A DNA stretch of 55,037 nt, taken from the NCBI GenBank assembly GCA_965371445.1, contig CBDUYN010000048.1:1-55037 (forward strand). The letters are read 5' to 3'. This document shows positions 39,485-49,604 of this stretch, in pieces (within the stretch, counting starts at the first letter, position 1; every line of letters starts with the position of its first letter). The position numbers and the translations under genes were made by a program. This stretch comes from DASWIG01 sp965371445 (GTDB taxonomy: Bacteria > Acidobacteriota > Thermoanaerobaculia > Multivoradales > J023). Below the pieces are notes generated by a model. It was given only the letters and a program-made list of their open reading frames with translations. It searched no databases and had not been told where the DNA came from.

Positions 39485-40863
39485 ACCGCCTGCCTCACGA
39501 CGTCGCCCTTGGGGAGGCGGGTGAAGAGGAACTGCTCGAGGTCGTGCTTCACGGTCTCGAGACGGATCTCCTCCAGAACCTCGCGGGCGAAGGCGTAGGT
39601 CAGGAGGCTCTTGGCGGCCTCTTCGCCAATACCCCGCGAACGCAGGTAGAAGACCGCCTCGTCCTCGAGGTGGCCGGTCGTCGAGCCGTGGGTGCAGCGC
39701 ACGTCGTCGGCGAAGATCCGCAGCTGCGGGTTGGAGTGCACGAGCGCGCCGTCGGAGAGCAGGAGGTTGCGGTTCGACTGCTTGGCGTCGGTCTTCTGGG
39801 CGTCCGGGTGGACGTGGATCAAGCCGTTGAAGACCGCCCGCGACTTGTCCTCCAGGATGCCCTTGTAGAGCTCGTAGCTGTGGCAGTTGGGCTTCGCGTG
39901 GTCGACCAGCATCTGGTTGTCGACGTGCTGGGTGCCGCGGGCGAGGTAGAGGCCGTTCAGGGTACAGTGGATGCCCTCGCCGTCGAGCATCGCCTGGATG
40001 TCGTTACGCACCAGGGCGCCGCCGTGGCTGATCGAGTGGGAAAAAAAGTTGACGTCGCGTCCGAGGTAGACCTTCTGGGTGGCGACATGGAAGGCGTCGG
40101 GCGACTCCTGCTCCAGCTTGTAGTGGTCGACGACGCTATTCGCCTCGCCGACGATCTCGGTCACCGGACAGGTGAAGTAGGTGTCGCCGGTGAAGCCGGC
40201 GTAGGTCTCCACCACCGTGACCTCGGCGCTCTCCTTGGCGACGATCAGGTTGCGCGGGTAGGCCACGGTCGCCACGCCGTCGTCCTGGGTGGCGAGAAAA
40301 AGGAGATGGAGAGGGCGGGCGACGTGGACGCCGCGGGGTACGTAAATGAAGGCGCCGTCTTCGATGTGAGCGCTGTTGAGCGCCACGAAGGGGTGATCCG
40401 GATCGGCGTGCCGTCCGAGCTCGCCCGTCAGCTCGGGCCGTTCCACCAGGGCCTGGGCGAGGCTGCCGGCGAAAGCGCCTTCGCCGAGCTCGGGAGCCTC
40501 GGAGAGCTCCGCGGCGAAGCGGCCGTTGACGAAGACGAGCTCGTCGCACTCCGGGAGGCGGAAGGGCTGGAGCTTCTCGCGCGTCAGGGCGTGCCCGGCG
40601 CCCGCGCGGCGGAAGCTCGCGCGGGCGATCGGCGCGACGTTGGTCGAGCGCCAGGCCTCCTGCTTGACGGAGGGAAAGCCGACTTCCTCAAAACGGGCGA
40701 GCCCTTGGCGGCGCAGCTCGACGACGCGTTCGGGCGCCACGGCGAGGGAACGCGCGAAGGATTCGTAGTCAGCCAGGATGGAGAGGGTTCCCCCGGAGGG
40801 GGACGAGTGCGGTGTTCCCCCGGAGGGGGACGACAAGTGCGAGGATGTGGCCACGGCTTCCAT
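39481..40863 (-). CDS. sufD: SufD, Fe-S scaffold subunit
   Basis: 460 residues. The beta-helix core has YVPRGVHVARPLHLLFLATQ, GLYLARGTQHVDNQMLVDHA, NGLIHVHPDAQKTDAKQSNR and DDVRCTHGSTTGHLEDEAVF, typical of SufD, with the conserved His in THGSTTG. It pairs with SufB and SufC. The first 30 residues hold a duplicated SSPSGGT encoded by two identical 20-base blocks (40787-40806, 40814-40833), so the true start could be further in. Confidence 0.94.
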   Translation of the reverse strand: MEAVATSSHLSSPSGGTPHSSPSGGTLSILADYESFARSLAVAPERVVELRRQGLARFEEVGFPSVKQEAWRSTNVAPIARASFRRAGAGHALTREKLQPFRLPECDELVFVNGRFAAELSEAPELGEGAFAGSLAQALVERPELTGELGRHADPDHPFVALNSAHIEDGAFIYVPRGVHVARPLHLLFLATQDDGVATVAYPRNLIVAKESAEVTVVETYAGFTGDTYFTCPVTEIVGEANSVVDHYKLEQESPDAFHVATQKVYLGRDVNFFSHSISHGGALVRNDIQAMLDGEGIHCTLNGLYLARGTQHVDNQMLVDHAKPNCHSYELYKGILEDKSRAVFNGLIHVHPDAQKTDAKQSNRNLLLSDGALVHSNPQLRIFADDVRCTHGSTTGHLEDEAVFYLRSRGIGEEAAKSLLTYAFAREVLEEIRLETVKHDLEQFLFTRLPKGDVVRQAV

Positions 40864-40872
40864 GCCCGCCTC

Positions 40873-41640
40873 CTAGGCCGCCACCGCTTCGGCGGCGAGC
40901 TCTTCTTCCAGCCAGGAGTAGCCCTTCTTCTCCAGCTCGAGGGCAAGCTCCTTGCCGCCGGAACGGACGATCCGCCCACCGACCAAGACGTGCACGTGGT
41001 CGGGGACGATGTAGCTCAGAATCCGCTGGTAGTGGGTGATGATGACGAAGGAACGCTCGACGCCGCGTAGCGCGTTGACGCCGTCGGCGACGATGCGGAG
41101 CGCGTCGATGTCGAGCCCGGAGTCGGTCTCGTCGAGGATCGCGAGCTTCGGGTCGAGCACCGCCATGTGGAAGATCTCGTTGCGCTTTTTTTCACCGCCC
41201 GAGAAGCCGTCGTTGACGGGCCGGCTCAGAAGCGACTCGTCCATCATGACGAGCTTCATCTTCTCGCGCACCAGCTTCAGGAAGTCGACGGCGTCGACCT
41301 CCTCCTCGCCGCGGTGCTTGCGCACCGCGTTCAAGGCCGCCTTCAAGAAGTAGGTGTTCGAGACCCCGGGAATCGAGACGGGGTATTGGAAGGCGAGGAA
41401 GAGTCCCTCGCGGGCGCGCTCTTCGGGGTCGAGCTCCAGGAGGTCCTGGCCCTCGTAGCGGACCTCGCCCTCGGTGACGTCGTACTCGTCGCGTCCGGCG
41501 AGGATCTGGGCCAGGGTCGACTTACCCGAGCCGTTGGGTCCCATGATGGCGTGGACCTCGCCGCGGCCCACCTCCAGGTCGATCCCTTTCAGGATCTCGT
41601 TGCCTTCAACCGATGCATGCAGGTTCTTTATCGTCAACAT
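40873..41640 (-). CDS. sufC: SufC ATPase
   Basis: 255 residues from ATG 41640. Walker A IMGPNGSGKSTLAQILAGRD, the SufC-typical GQDLLELDPEERAREGLFLA, signature NDGFSGGEKKRNEIFHM, Walker B LAILDETDSGLDIDALRIVA and the switch His in FVIITHYQRIL. As part of SufBC2D it drives cluster building with ATP. The 73-base gap to sufB on the upstream side holds a CT/GT-rich stretch and no gene. Confidence 0.97.
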   Translation of the reverse strand: MLTIKNLHASVEGNEILKGIDLEVGRGEVHAIMGPNGSGKSTLAQILAGRDEYDVTEGEVRYEGQDLLELDPEERAREGLFLAFQYPVSIPGVSNTYFLKAALNAVRKHRGEEEVDAVDFLKLVREKMKLVMMDESLLSRPVNDGFSGGEKKRNEIFHMAVLDPKLAILDETDSGLDIDALRIVADGVNALRGVERSFVIITHYQRILSYIVPDHVHVLVGGRIVRSGGKELALELEKKGYSWLEEELAAEAVAA

Positions 41641-41713
41641 GAGTTGTCTGTATCTCTCTCTGTATCTGTGTCCAGGGCAGGCTGCCCACAATCCTTTATC
41701 CGACACCGTCTTG

Positions 41714-43159
<1,446 letters not shown>

Positions 43160-43184
43160 TCTCTTCTCGTCCTTCCTGAAACCC

Positions 43185-43643
43185 TCAGAGCCTGTGCTCG
43201 GCGCCTTGGCCGGCGACGGTGAGCTGCACAAGCGGCGGCAGCGGCCGGGTGAGCTCCGCCAGGGAGATGCCCTCGAGGGTGTTTTTCAAGGCCACGTTGA
43301 TCTGTTGCCAGCTCGATCGCAGACGGCAGACCGCCTCCTGCGAGCAGACGCCCGGAGCGTCTTCGACGCATTCGGTGAAGGCGATCGGCCCGTCGAGCGC
43401 GGTGACCATCGCCGCCACCGTGATCTCGTCCGGCCGCAGGGCCAGGAGGTAGCCGCCTTTGGCGCCACGCTGCGAGCTCAGGAGCCGTTCCCGGGCCAGC
43501 AGCTTCAGGATCTTCGACACCGTGGGCGACGGGATCCGCGTCGCCGCGGCGAGCTCCTGGGCCGCGAAGAGCCGCCCGGGCTCGTCGGCCATGGCCGTCA
43601 TCAAGACGATGCCGTAGTCGGCCTGTTTGGTCATTCGTAACAT
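43185..43643 (-). CDS. Rrf2-family Fe-S sensing regulator of the suf operon
   Basis: 152 residues from ATG 43643 (AGGA seven bases upstream). MTKQADYGIVLMTAMADEPG, LAAATRIPSPTVSKILKLLA and LSSQRGAKGGYLLALRPDEI form the winged helix of IscR/SufR-type proteins; three Cys in CVEDAPGVCSQEAVC can bind a cluster. It sits first in the operon, 25 bases before sufB, and its promoter contains a palindrome over the -10, pointing to autorepression when clusters are plentiful. SufR or IscR naming is not settled by sequence. Confidence 0.9.
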   Translation of the reverse strand: MLRMTKQADYGIVLMTAMADEPGRLFAAQELAAATRIPSPTVSKILKLLARERLLSSQRGAKGGYLLALRPDEITVAAMVTALDGPIAFTECVEDAPGVCSQEAVCRLRSSWQQINVALKNTLEGISLAELTRPLPPLVQLTVAGQGAEHRL

Positions 43644-43734
43644 GTTTTGGTCCTGGCGCCGGGTGTGTTTCCGGCCTTCTCGCTGGGTCTCTCCTGAGAG
43701 CTTCTTCGGGGAGGACCGGAAACCGGACTGAATC

Positions 43735-43775
43735 GGTCCTATATGGATGATAGGACCGCCCTGGGCGCTTGTCAA
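43735..43775 (-). promoter_or_regulatory. suf operon promoter with overlapping palindromic operator
   Basis: On the minus strand TTGACA (43775-43770), a 17-base spacer and TATCAT (43752-43747) form a strong sigma-70-like promoter. A perfect inverted repeat, GGTCCTAT and ATAGGACC separated by seven bases (43735-43757), covers the -10 and presumed start point. The leader to the regulator ATG is about 97 bases. The palindrome is the natural site for the Rrf2 regulator encoded just downstream. Confidence 0.75.
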
Positions 43776-43835
43776 CCCTGTTCTGCCGGCACGGCCCCCA
43801 GGTATACTCAGTCAGCCGATCCGGATTTCGCCCCC

Positions 43836-45026
43836 ATGACGAACAGAGACTTCAGCAGGTGTCAAAGGAGGCTCTTCACCCTCCTGCTCGCGGGGCTCCT
43901 CTACGCCGCAATCGAGGCCACGTCGTGGATCGGCCTGTGGCTTCTCGCCAGGTTCCGCGGCCTGGAGTACGCCCCGGTCGCGACCGCCCTCCTGCCCAAG
44001 CACGAAGAGTCGCTTCGCCGCTTCCTCGCCGGCGAGACGGGCCTCTTCGTCTTCGACCGCACCCTCGGTTGGAAGCCCCGGCCGGCGTCGGGAGGACGCT
44101 ACACGATCAACTCCCAGGGGATCCGCGCACGCTACGAGGTCGCCGACGAGCCCGAGGCGGGGAAGCTGCGCATCACGACGTTCGGCGACTCCTTCACCTT
44201 CGGCGCCGACGTCGAGGACGAGGCGACCTTTCAGGAACAGCTGACGAGGCTTGACCCGGGGCTCGAGGTGGTGAACCTCGCCGTCCCGGGCTACGGCCTC
44301 GGACAGGCCTGTCTGCGCTACCGCGAGGAGGGCAAGCGCCTTGGATCACAAGTCGTCCTCATCGGCTTCCTGAGCGAGAACCTCCGCCGCGTCGTCAACG
44401 TCTACCGGCCCTTCTACTTCCACAAGACGCGGCTGCCGCTCACCAAGCCCCGCTTCGCCCTCGAGGAGGGCGAGCTCGTCCTCGTCGAGAACCCGATGCG
44501 CGAGCTCGAGGGCTACCGTGCGCTCCTCGAGGAGCCGGAGGCGACGCTCAAGCGGCTCGGACGCCGCGACTTCTTCTACGGCTCGCGGCTGCGGCCGGGT
44601 CCCTTCGACGTCCTTCCCTCGGTGCGCCTCGCGAAGCTCCTGCGCCAGCACCTGGCGCCGGCGGAGCGCATCGTCGAGAAGCGCTTCTACAACCCGCAGA
44701 GCGAGGCCTTCCGGGTCACGGTGCGGCTTTTTGAGTCCTTCTACCGCGAGGTCGAGGACGACGGCGCCGCGCCTGTCGTCGTCGTCTTTCCCGACCGCCG
44801 CGACCTGGGGCGCTTCCGCAAGGACGGCACCCGGCAGTACCGTCCGCTCCTCGAGGCGCTCGAAGCGCGGGGCCTGCGCCACGTCGACGCGATGGACGCT
44901 TTTGCCGAGCTCGCACCCGAGCGGAGCGTCAAGGAGCTGGTCCGGATCCACTACACTCGGGCCGGGAACCGCTACGTGGCGGAGCACATCCTCCACGAGC
45001 TCCGGGAGTGGGAGCTGGTACGCTAA
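43836..45026 (+). CDS. SGNH-hydrolase-like membrane-anchored protein
   Basis: 396 residues from ATG 43836. One N-terminal membrane anchor (RLFTLLLAGLLYAAIEATSW) precedes an SGNH/GDSL-type fold: KLRITTFGDSFTFGADVEDE (block I), VVNLAVPGYGLGQACLRYRE (block II Gly) and a C-terminal HYTRAGNRYVAEHI (block V His; the Asp two before is Arg-Ile here, so the dyad is altered). Such proteins acylate or deacylate polysaccharides. The next gene, a glycosyltransferase, starts 17 bases on, so the pair may modify a surface glycan. Confidence 0.72.
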   Translation: MTNRDFSRCQRRLFTLLLAGLLYAAIEATSWIGLWLLARFRGLEYAPVATALLPKHEESLRRFLAGETGLFVFDRTLGWKPRPASGGRYTINSQGIRARYEVADEPEAGKLRITTFGDSFTFGADVEDEATFQEQLTRLDPGLEVVNLAVPGYGLGQACLRYREEGKRLGSQVVLIGFLSENLRRVVNVYRPFYFHKTRLPLTKPRFALEEGELVLVENPMRELEGYRALLEEPEATLKRLGRRDFFYGSRLRPGPFDVLPSVRLAKLLRQHLAPAERIVEKRFYNPQSEAFRVTVRLFESFYREVEDDGAAPVVVVFPDRRDLGRFRKDGTRQYRPLLEALEARGLRHVDAMDAFAELAPERSVKELVRIHYTRAGNRYVAEHILHELREWELVR

Positions 45027-45043
45027 AGAGGTCGACGGAACGG

Positions 45044-46945
45044 ATGTCCCCTGAAACGCCCCAGCCGCGCTGGGTGTGGCCGGCGCTCACCGCGCTTCTC
45101 CTCTGGAGCTTCGTCCTGCGCGTCGGCTTCGGCCTGCCCGAGCCGCGCCCGAGCCGCTTCTGGGACGAACGCTACGGCCTGGAAAACGTCCACGCCCTTC
45201 TCGCCGACGGCGAGGTGCGTCCGGCGAACGGTTTTCATCCGAGCCTCTCCTACCTGCCGCAGGCGGCGCTCCTGGGGGCGAGCGAGGGCCTCTACCGGCT
45301 GACGGGTCACGAAGCGTTTCGGGTCGTCCGGGGGAAGTGGGTGAGCGCCACCGCGTACCGCCTCTGCCGCTTCCTGCAAGCGGTCTTCGGGACGCTCTCG
45401 CTCTACCTCCTCTTCCTCGTAGGAAGGCGGCTTTTCTCGCCCGCGGCGGGATTCTGGGCGGCGTTCCTGCTTTCGAGCGTCCACTGGCACATCCGCCAGT
45501 CGGCGATCTACAAGCCCGACATCCTGCTCGTCCTCCTCTCGCTCTGGGTCTTTCACCTGAGCCTCGAGGCGGTCGAGCGGCCGACCCTGCGCCGCTACCT
45601 CGTGGCCGGGGTGGCGATCGGCCTCGCGCTGGCGGCGAAGCTCAACGCCGGTCCGATCGCGCTGCCGCTCGCCTATGCGGCCCTCACAGCCGGCTGGCGC
45701 GACCGCCGCCTGTGGAGCTGGCTCGCCGCGGCGGGGCTCGCCTCGGTCCTGGTGTTTTTGGCGCTCAACCCCTGGGTCGTCCTCGACCCCGAGATCTACC
45801 GCAAGGACTTCAGCCGGACGCTGCGCGACTACGAGCGCAAGAGCGTCGAGCAGGGGAGCTCCCACCTTTACGTGGTCTGGCACGGCTTCCTCTCGCTCCT
45901 TTCGCCGAGCTTCCACGGCAAGCTGGTGGGCTTCGCGGGCCTTCTCGGCAGCGTGCTCTTCCCCACCGTGCTGACAGGAGGCGGGGCCGGACGCCGACAG
46001 CGGCTCGGCCGGTCGATGGCGCTCGTCTACATGGTGGGCTACACGGTCCTCTACGCCGCGTCGACGACCAACGCGAGCCCCCACAACTGGCTGCCGCTGA
46101 CGCCCTTCGTGGCGCTATTCGCCGCCGCGCTCCTCGTCTGGGGCTGGCAGGGGCTGACGCGTTGGGCGTTTCCCGAGCGCCGGCGGCTGTCGGCGGTGGC
46201 GGCGGCGGCGGCTCTGGCGGCGATCCTCGCCGCTGACGCCGGCGTCTACACCTACGAGGAGGTGGTGCCGGCGACCCGCGAGGTGGTGGCGGCACGGCTC
46301 GTCGAGGGGTTGAATGCGCTGGACCGGCGCTTCGTCTTCTATGAAGAAGCCATGGAGCGCCTTCTCGTCCGGCGTGGTCCGACCCTGGCTGCAACCTACG
46401 GCGTCGAGCGGCTCGACAACCTGGCGAACGAGCGGCTCGACCGTGCCGACGCCGAGGTCTTCTTCGCCGAGCGTCTCGAGGGCGGCGCCGCGGCGTTTTA
46501 CGAGGAACGGTTGGCCCGCTTCGACGCCGTGGCGTTGGCGCTCGTCGAGCCTCGGTGGCTCCGGTCCCACGGCCCGGGGCTCGTGATCCTCCTCCATCCC
46601 TGGCGGGCGCGGGGGCAGCCCAGGGCTCTGCGGATCGTCGCCGAGCCCACGCGGGCGCAGGGACGTCTTCCGGAGGATCTCGTCGCGGGGGAGACGGTCT
46701 CCCTCCAGGTCGAGGTGCCGCGGCGGCTCGCGGTGCGCCGCCTGGGGCTTGGCGGCGAAGCCTTCGCCCTCACCTGGGCCGGACGCCGCGGTCACCGGGC
46801 GTTTTACCTGAGCGAGCGCTTTGCGGCGGTGCCGGGAGGCGAGGTGCGTCTGGAGTACGAGACGCCGAAGAAGGCGTCGCAGCTTGCCGGGGTTGGTCTT
46901 CGGGTGCAGCGGTGGGCGCCGCCTCGGTCCCTTCTCGTCCGCTGA
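45044..46945 (+). CDS. Membrane glycosyltransferase (GT39/ArnT-like)
   Basis: 633 residues from ATG 45044. About ten hydrophobic helices follow a first luminal loop with PSRFWDERYGLENVHALLAD, where Asp-Glu is in the position of the catalytic Asp of GT-C enzymes. SSVHWHIRQSAIYKPDILLV, GLALAAKLNAGPIALPLAYA and TTNASPHNWLPLTPFVALFA are typical of the PMT_2/dolichyl-phosphate-mannose family. The last 200 residues are soluble. It should move a sugar from a lipid carrier to an exported acceptor; donor and acceptor are unknown. Confidence 0.8.
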   Translation: MSPETPQPRWVWPALTALLLWSFVLRVGFGLPEPRPSRFWDERYGLENVHALLADGEVRPANGFHPSLSYLPQAALLGASEGLYRLTGHEAFRVVRGKWVSATAYRLCRFLQAVFGTLSLYLLFLVGRRLFSPAAGFWAAFLLSSVHWHIRQSAIYKPDILLVLLSLWVFHLSLEAVERPTLRRYLVAGVAIGLALAAKLNAGPIALPLAYAALTAGWRDRRLWSWLAAAGLASVLVFLALNPWVVLDPEIYRKDFSRTLRDYERKSVEQGSSHLYVVWHGFLSLLSPSFHGKLVGFAGLLGSVLFPTVLTGGGAGRRQRLGRSMALVYMVGYTVLYAASTTNASPHNWLPLTPFVALFAAALLVWGWQGLTRWAFPERRRLSAVAAAAALAAILAADAGVYTYEEVVPATREVVAARLVEGLNALDRRFVFYEEAMERLLVRRGPTLAATYGVERLDNLANERLDRADAEVFFAERLEGGAAAFYEERLARFDAVALALVEPRWLRSHGPGLVILLHPWRARGQPRALRIVAEPTRAQGRLPEDLVAGETVSLQVEVPRRLAVRRLGLGGEAFALTWAGRRGHRAFYLSERFAAVPGGEVRLEYETPKKASQLAGVGLRVQRWAPPRSLLVR

Positions 46946-46993
46946 TCCCGTCGGCTCGTCCTGTAGAGTGAAGCGACGGAAGCAATTCCACGC

Positions 46994-47869
46994 TCATCCC
47001 GAAGGCAAGAGCACCGAGAGCCGCTGATCCGAGACCCGGACGGTAAACGGCGCCGCCGCCTCAAGGACGTCGCCGTCGATCTGGAGCCGCATCTCCGGCG
47101 GCGCCACGATCTCGACTTCCTTGACCCGCATCACCTCGACGTCCCGGCGCCCGACGTGTCGTCCGCGGGCCAGCTCGAGGGCGAAGCCCAGGGTCATGAG
47201 CCGTCCGCGGCCGCGGAAGACGACGACGTCGAGCAGGCCGTCGGCGAAATCCGCGCCGGGAGCCATGCGAAGCTTGCCGCCGTAGTAGGGGACGTTGCAA
47301 ACCGCCACCAGGGTCCCCCGGACGCTGCTTCCGGCGTGGCGTACCTCAACTTCCGGATAGCCGTAGCTCCACCACTGCCTGAGCGCCGTGACGCCAAAAG
47401 CGGCGCGTCCGAAGCGCTTCTTCCACCGCGGCGACTGGCGGGCCATGACTTGCGAGTCGAGGCCGCAGGAGGCCATCATCAGGAAGGGCTCCTCGCCAAC
47501 CAGGCCGACGTCGATCGGCCGCGGCCGGCCGCCGCGGAGCGCCCGCGCCGCGGCGAGGGCGCGGCGGGGAAGGCCGAGGGCGAGGGCAAGGACGTTGGCG
47601 GTACCGGCCGGCAGCGCGCCGAGCGCCACGTCGCTCCCCAGGAGCCCGGCCGCCACTTCGCGCAGCGTCCCGTCGCCGCCCAGGGCGAAGGCGACCTCGG
47701 CGCCCTGGGCGACCGCCTGGCGGGCCAGCACCGTGGCGTCGCCGGGGCCCGACGTGGGCCGTGGCTCCAGGACGAAGCCGCCCGCGGCGAGCTCGCCGGC
47801 GATCCGGGGCAGGAGCCGGCCGACGTCGCCGCCGGCCTCCGGGTTGTAGATCAGGACTCCCTGGTGCAA
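46994..47869 (-). CDS. Diacylglycerol/sphingosine-type lipid kinase (YegS/DgkB family)
   Basis: 291 residues. VLIYNPEAGGDVGRLLPRIA, the nucleotide motif FALGGDGTLREVAAGLLGSD, LGALPAGTANVLALALGLPR, FLMMASCGLDSQVMARQSPR and CNVPYYGGKLRMAPGADFAD define the family; EMRLQIDGDVLEA is the C-terminal domain. It phosphorylates a lipid alcohol at the membrane. It is 24 bases downstream of ruvB on the same strand, probably co-transcribed. Confidence 0.9.
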   Translation of the reverse strand: MHQGVLIYNPEAGGDVGRLLPRIAGELAAGGFVLEPRPTSGPGDATVLARQAVAQGAEVAFALGGDGTLREVAAGLLGSDVALGALPAGTANVLALALGLPRRALAAARALRGGRPRPIDVGLVGEEPFLMMASCGLDSQVMARQSPRWKKRFGRAAFGVTALRQWWSYGYPEVEVRHAGSSVRGTLVAVCNVPYYGGKLRMAPGADFADGLLDVVVFRGRGRLMTLGFALELARGRHVGRRDVEVMRVKEVEIVAPPEMRLQIDGDVLEAAAPFTVRVSDQRLSVLLPSG

Positions 47870-47893
47870 GAGAGCTCGTCTCCTCGCGCGGCG

Positions 47894-48925
47894 TCAGAAG
47901 AGGCGCCCCGAGGTGCCCGGCGGCACCTTGATCCCCAGGTGCTCGTAGGCGCGCCGGGTGGCGACTCGGCCGCGCGGGGTGCGTTGCAGGAAACCCTCCT
48001 GGATGAGGAACGGCTCGTAGAGGTCCTCCAGGGTGCCGCGGTCCTCGCCGACCGTTGCGGCCAGCGCCTGGATGCCGGCCGGGCCGCCCGAATAGTGGTC
48101 GATCAAGGTCCGGAGGATCTTGCGGTCGACCTCGTCAAAGCCGTACTCGTCGACCTCGAGGAGCGCCAGGGCGCGGTGGGCCGTGTCGGAGTCGATCGTG
48201 CCCTCGCCCTCGACCTGGGCGAAGTCGCGCACCCGGCGCAGCAGCCGGTTGGCGATGCGGGGCGTGCCGCGGCTGCGGCCGGCGAGCTCGCGGGCGCCGT
48301 CGTCGTCGACCTCGATCGCGAGGACCCGTGCCGAGCGCCGGATGATCGTCATGAGCTCGGCGGCGTTGTAGAAGTCGAGGCGGTGGACGATGCCGAAACG
48401 CCCATGGAGCGGTTTGGTGATCAACCCGGCGCGGGTCGTCGCCCCGACGAGCGTGAAGCGCGGCAGCGGGATCTCCATGGTGCGCGCCGCCGGCCCCTGG
48501 CCGATCACGAGGTCGAGCTTGAAGTCCTCGAGGGCGGGGTAGAGGATCTCCTCCACGGTCGGCCCGAGGCGGTGGATCTCGTCGACGAAGAGGACGTCGC
48601 CGGGCTCGAGGTTGGTGAGGATCGCCGCCAAGTCCCCGGCTTTCTCCAGGACGGGGCCCGCCGTCGTGCGCAGCGTCGCGTCCATCTCGTGGGCGACGAT
48701 GTGGGCGAGCGTCGTCTTGCCGAGCCCCGGCGGACCGAAGAGCAGCACGTGGTCGAGCGGCTCGCCGCGCTCCAGGGCGGCGCGGATGCCGACCCGCAGG
48801 TTCTTGACGATGCGCTCCTGGCCGACGTACTCCTCGAAGCGGCGCGGCCGAAGCGACGCTTCGACGTTCAAGTCCTCGAGGTCCGGGTCGGCGGAGAGGA
48901 TGCGCTCGTCGGGCTCGGGGGTCAT
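47894..48925 (-). CDS. ruvB: Holliday junction branch migration ATPase RuvB
   Basis: 343 residues. SLRPRRFEEYVGQERIVKNL, VLLFGPPGLGKTTLAHIVAH (Walker A), DVLFVDEIHRLGPTVEEILY (Walker B), FTLVGATTRAGLITKPLHGR (sensor 1) and RGTPRIANRLLRRVRDFAQV (sensor 2). RuvB motors drive branch migration with RuvA. ruvA and ruvC are not adjacent. The gene is intact and begins 26 bases from toxin debris on the other strand. Confidence 0.97.
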   Translation of the reverse strand: MTPEPDERILSADPDLEDLNVEASLRPRRFEEYVGQERIVKNLRVGIRAALERGEPLDHVLLFGPPGLGKTTLAHIVAHEMDATLRTTAGPVLEKAGDLAAILTNLEPGDVLFVDEIHRLGPTVEEILYPALEDFKLDLVIGQGPAARTMEIPLPRFTLVGATTRAGLITKPLHGRFGIVHRLDFYNAAELMTIIRRSARVLAIEVDDDGARELAGRSRGTPRIANRLLRRVRDFAQVEGEGTIDSDTAHRALALLEVDEYGFDEVDRKILRTLIDHYSGGPAGIQALAATVGEDRGTLEDLYEPFLIQEGFLQRTPRGRVATRRAYEHLGIKVPPGTSGRLF

Positions 48926-48951
48926 GGGGGCATTCTACGACGGCTGCACTG

Positions 48952-49314
48952 TTGAAGGTTCGAGATCTCCGGCAGAGCGACCACTTCCACGGAATCGATC
49001 CGGCGACGCGCTTCCTCGCCGAGAATCACCCGGAGATCGCGTTGTCGGTGATCACCCGGGCGGAGCTCCTGACCGGCTTTGACGCCGGGACCGATGCGAT
49101 GGTGGCGGGCCTCCTCGACCGCTTCCCGAACCTGCCCATCGACAAGCCGGTTGCCGACCTGGCCGCCCGGTTGAGGCGCGACGTAGGCTGGAAGCTTCCG
49201 GCCGCGTTGCAGGCCGCCTTGGCCCAGTATCACGGCCTCAGTCTGGTCACCCGGAACACGCGAGACTTCCGGCCAGACCGGCACGGCTTCGTGACTGTGC
49301 CCTACCGGATCTGA
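48952..49314 (+). pseudogene. Degenerate PIN-domain (VapC-like) remnant
   Basis: The frame shows DPATRFLAENHPEIALSVIT, RAELLTGFDAGTDAMVAGLL, KLPAALQAALAQYHGLSLVT and RNTRDFRPDRHGFVTVPYRI, the middle and end of a VapC. The start with the first catalytic Asp is missing (residues 1-15 are unrelated), and the usual Asp in KLPDAL is Ala. No antitoxin gene is beside it. It is probably non-functional. Confidence 0.6.
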
Positions 49315-49351
49315 CGACGTCGAGCTTGCTGCCGGTTTCAAGCTCGCTCTG

Positions 49352-49485
49352 GACGCCAAGCCGTCCACGTCTACCGGCCGGACGCGGACGTCGAAATCTT
49401 CACCGAGCCACGGGCGATGAGCGGTGATCCCGAGTTGCCTTGCTTCGTCCTCAAGCTGGGGCGGATCTGGGACCCGGGCTGGTGA
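49352..49485 (+). pseudogene. C-terminal fragment of a Uma2-family (DUF820) endonuclease-like protein
   Basis: The frame reads AVHVYRPDADVEIFTEPRAM then SGDPELPCFVLKLGRIWDPGW and a stop. This matches the last 40 residues of Uma2-family proteins (VYRPG..V......LSGEDVLPGF.L.L..LW). Nothing upstream supplies the rest, so it is debris. Confidence 0.6.
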
Positions 49486-49604
49486 GCGGCGGGGGTTCGG
49501 GATCGCTGGCGACCTCGAAGAAGTCGTCGCCATTCTGGACTCTCTGCTGTGGACCGGAGGAGTCTTGACCCGATCCGGTAAGATCTCCGCCGGAGAACCC
49601 CCGG

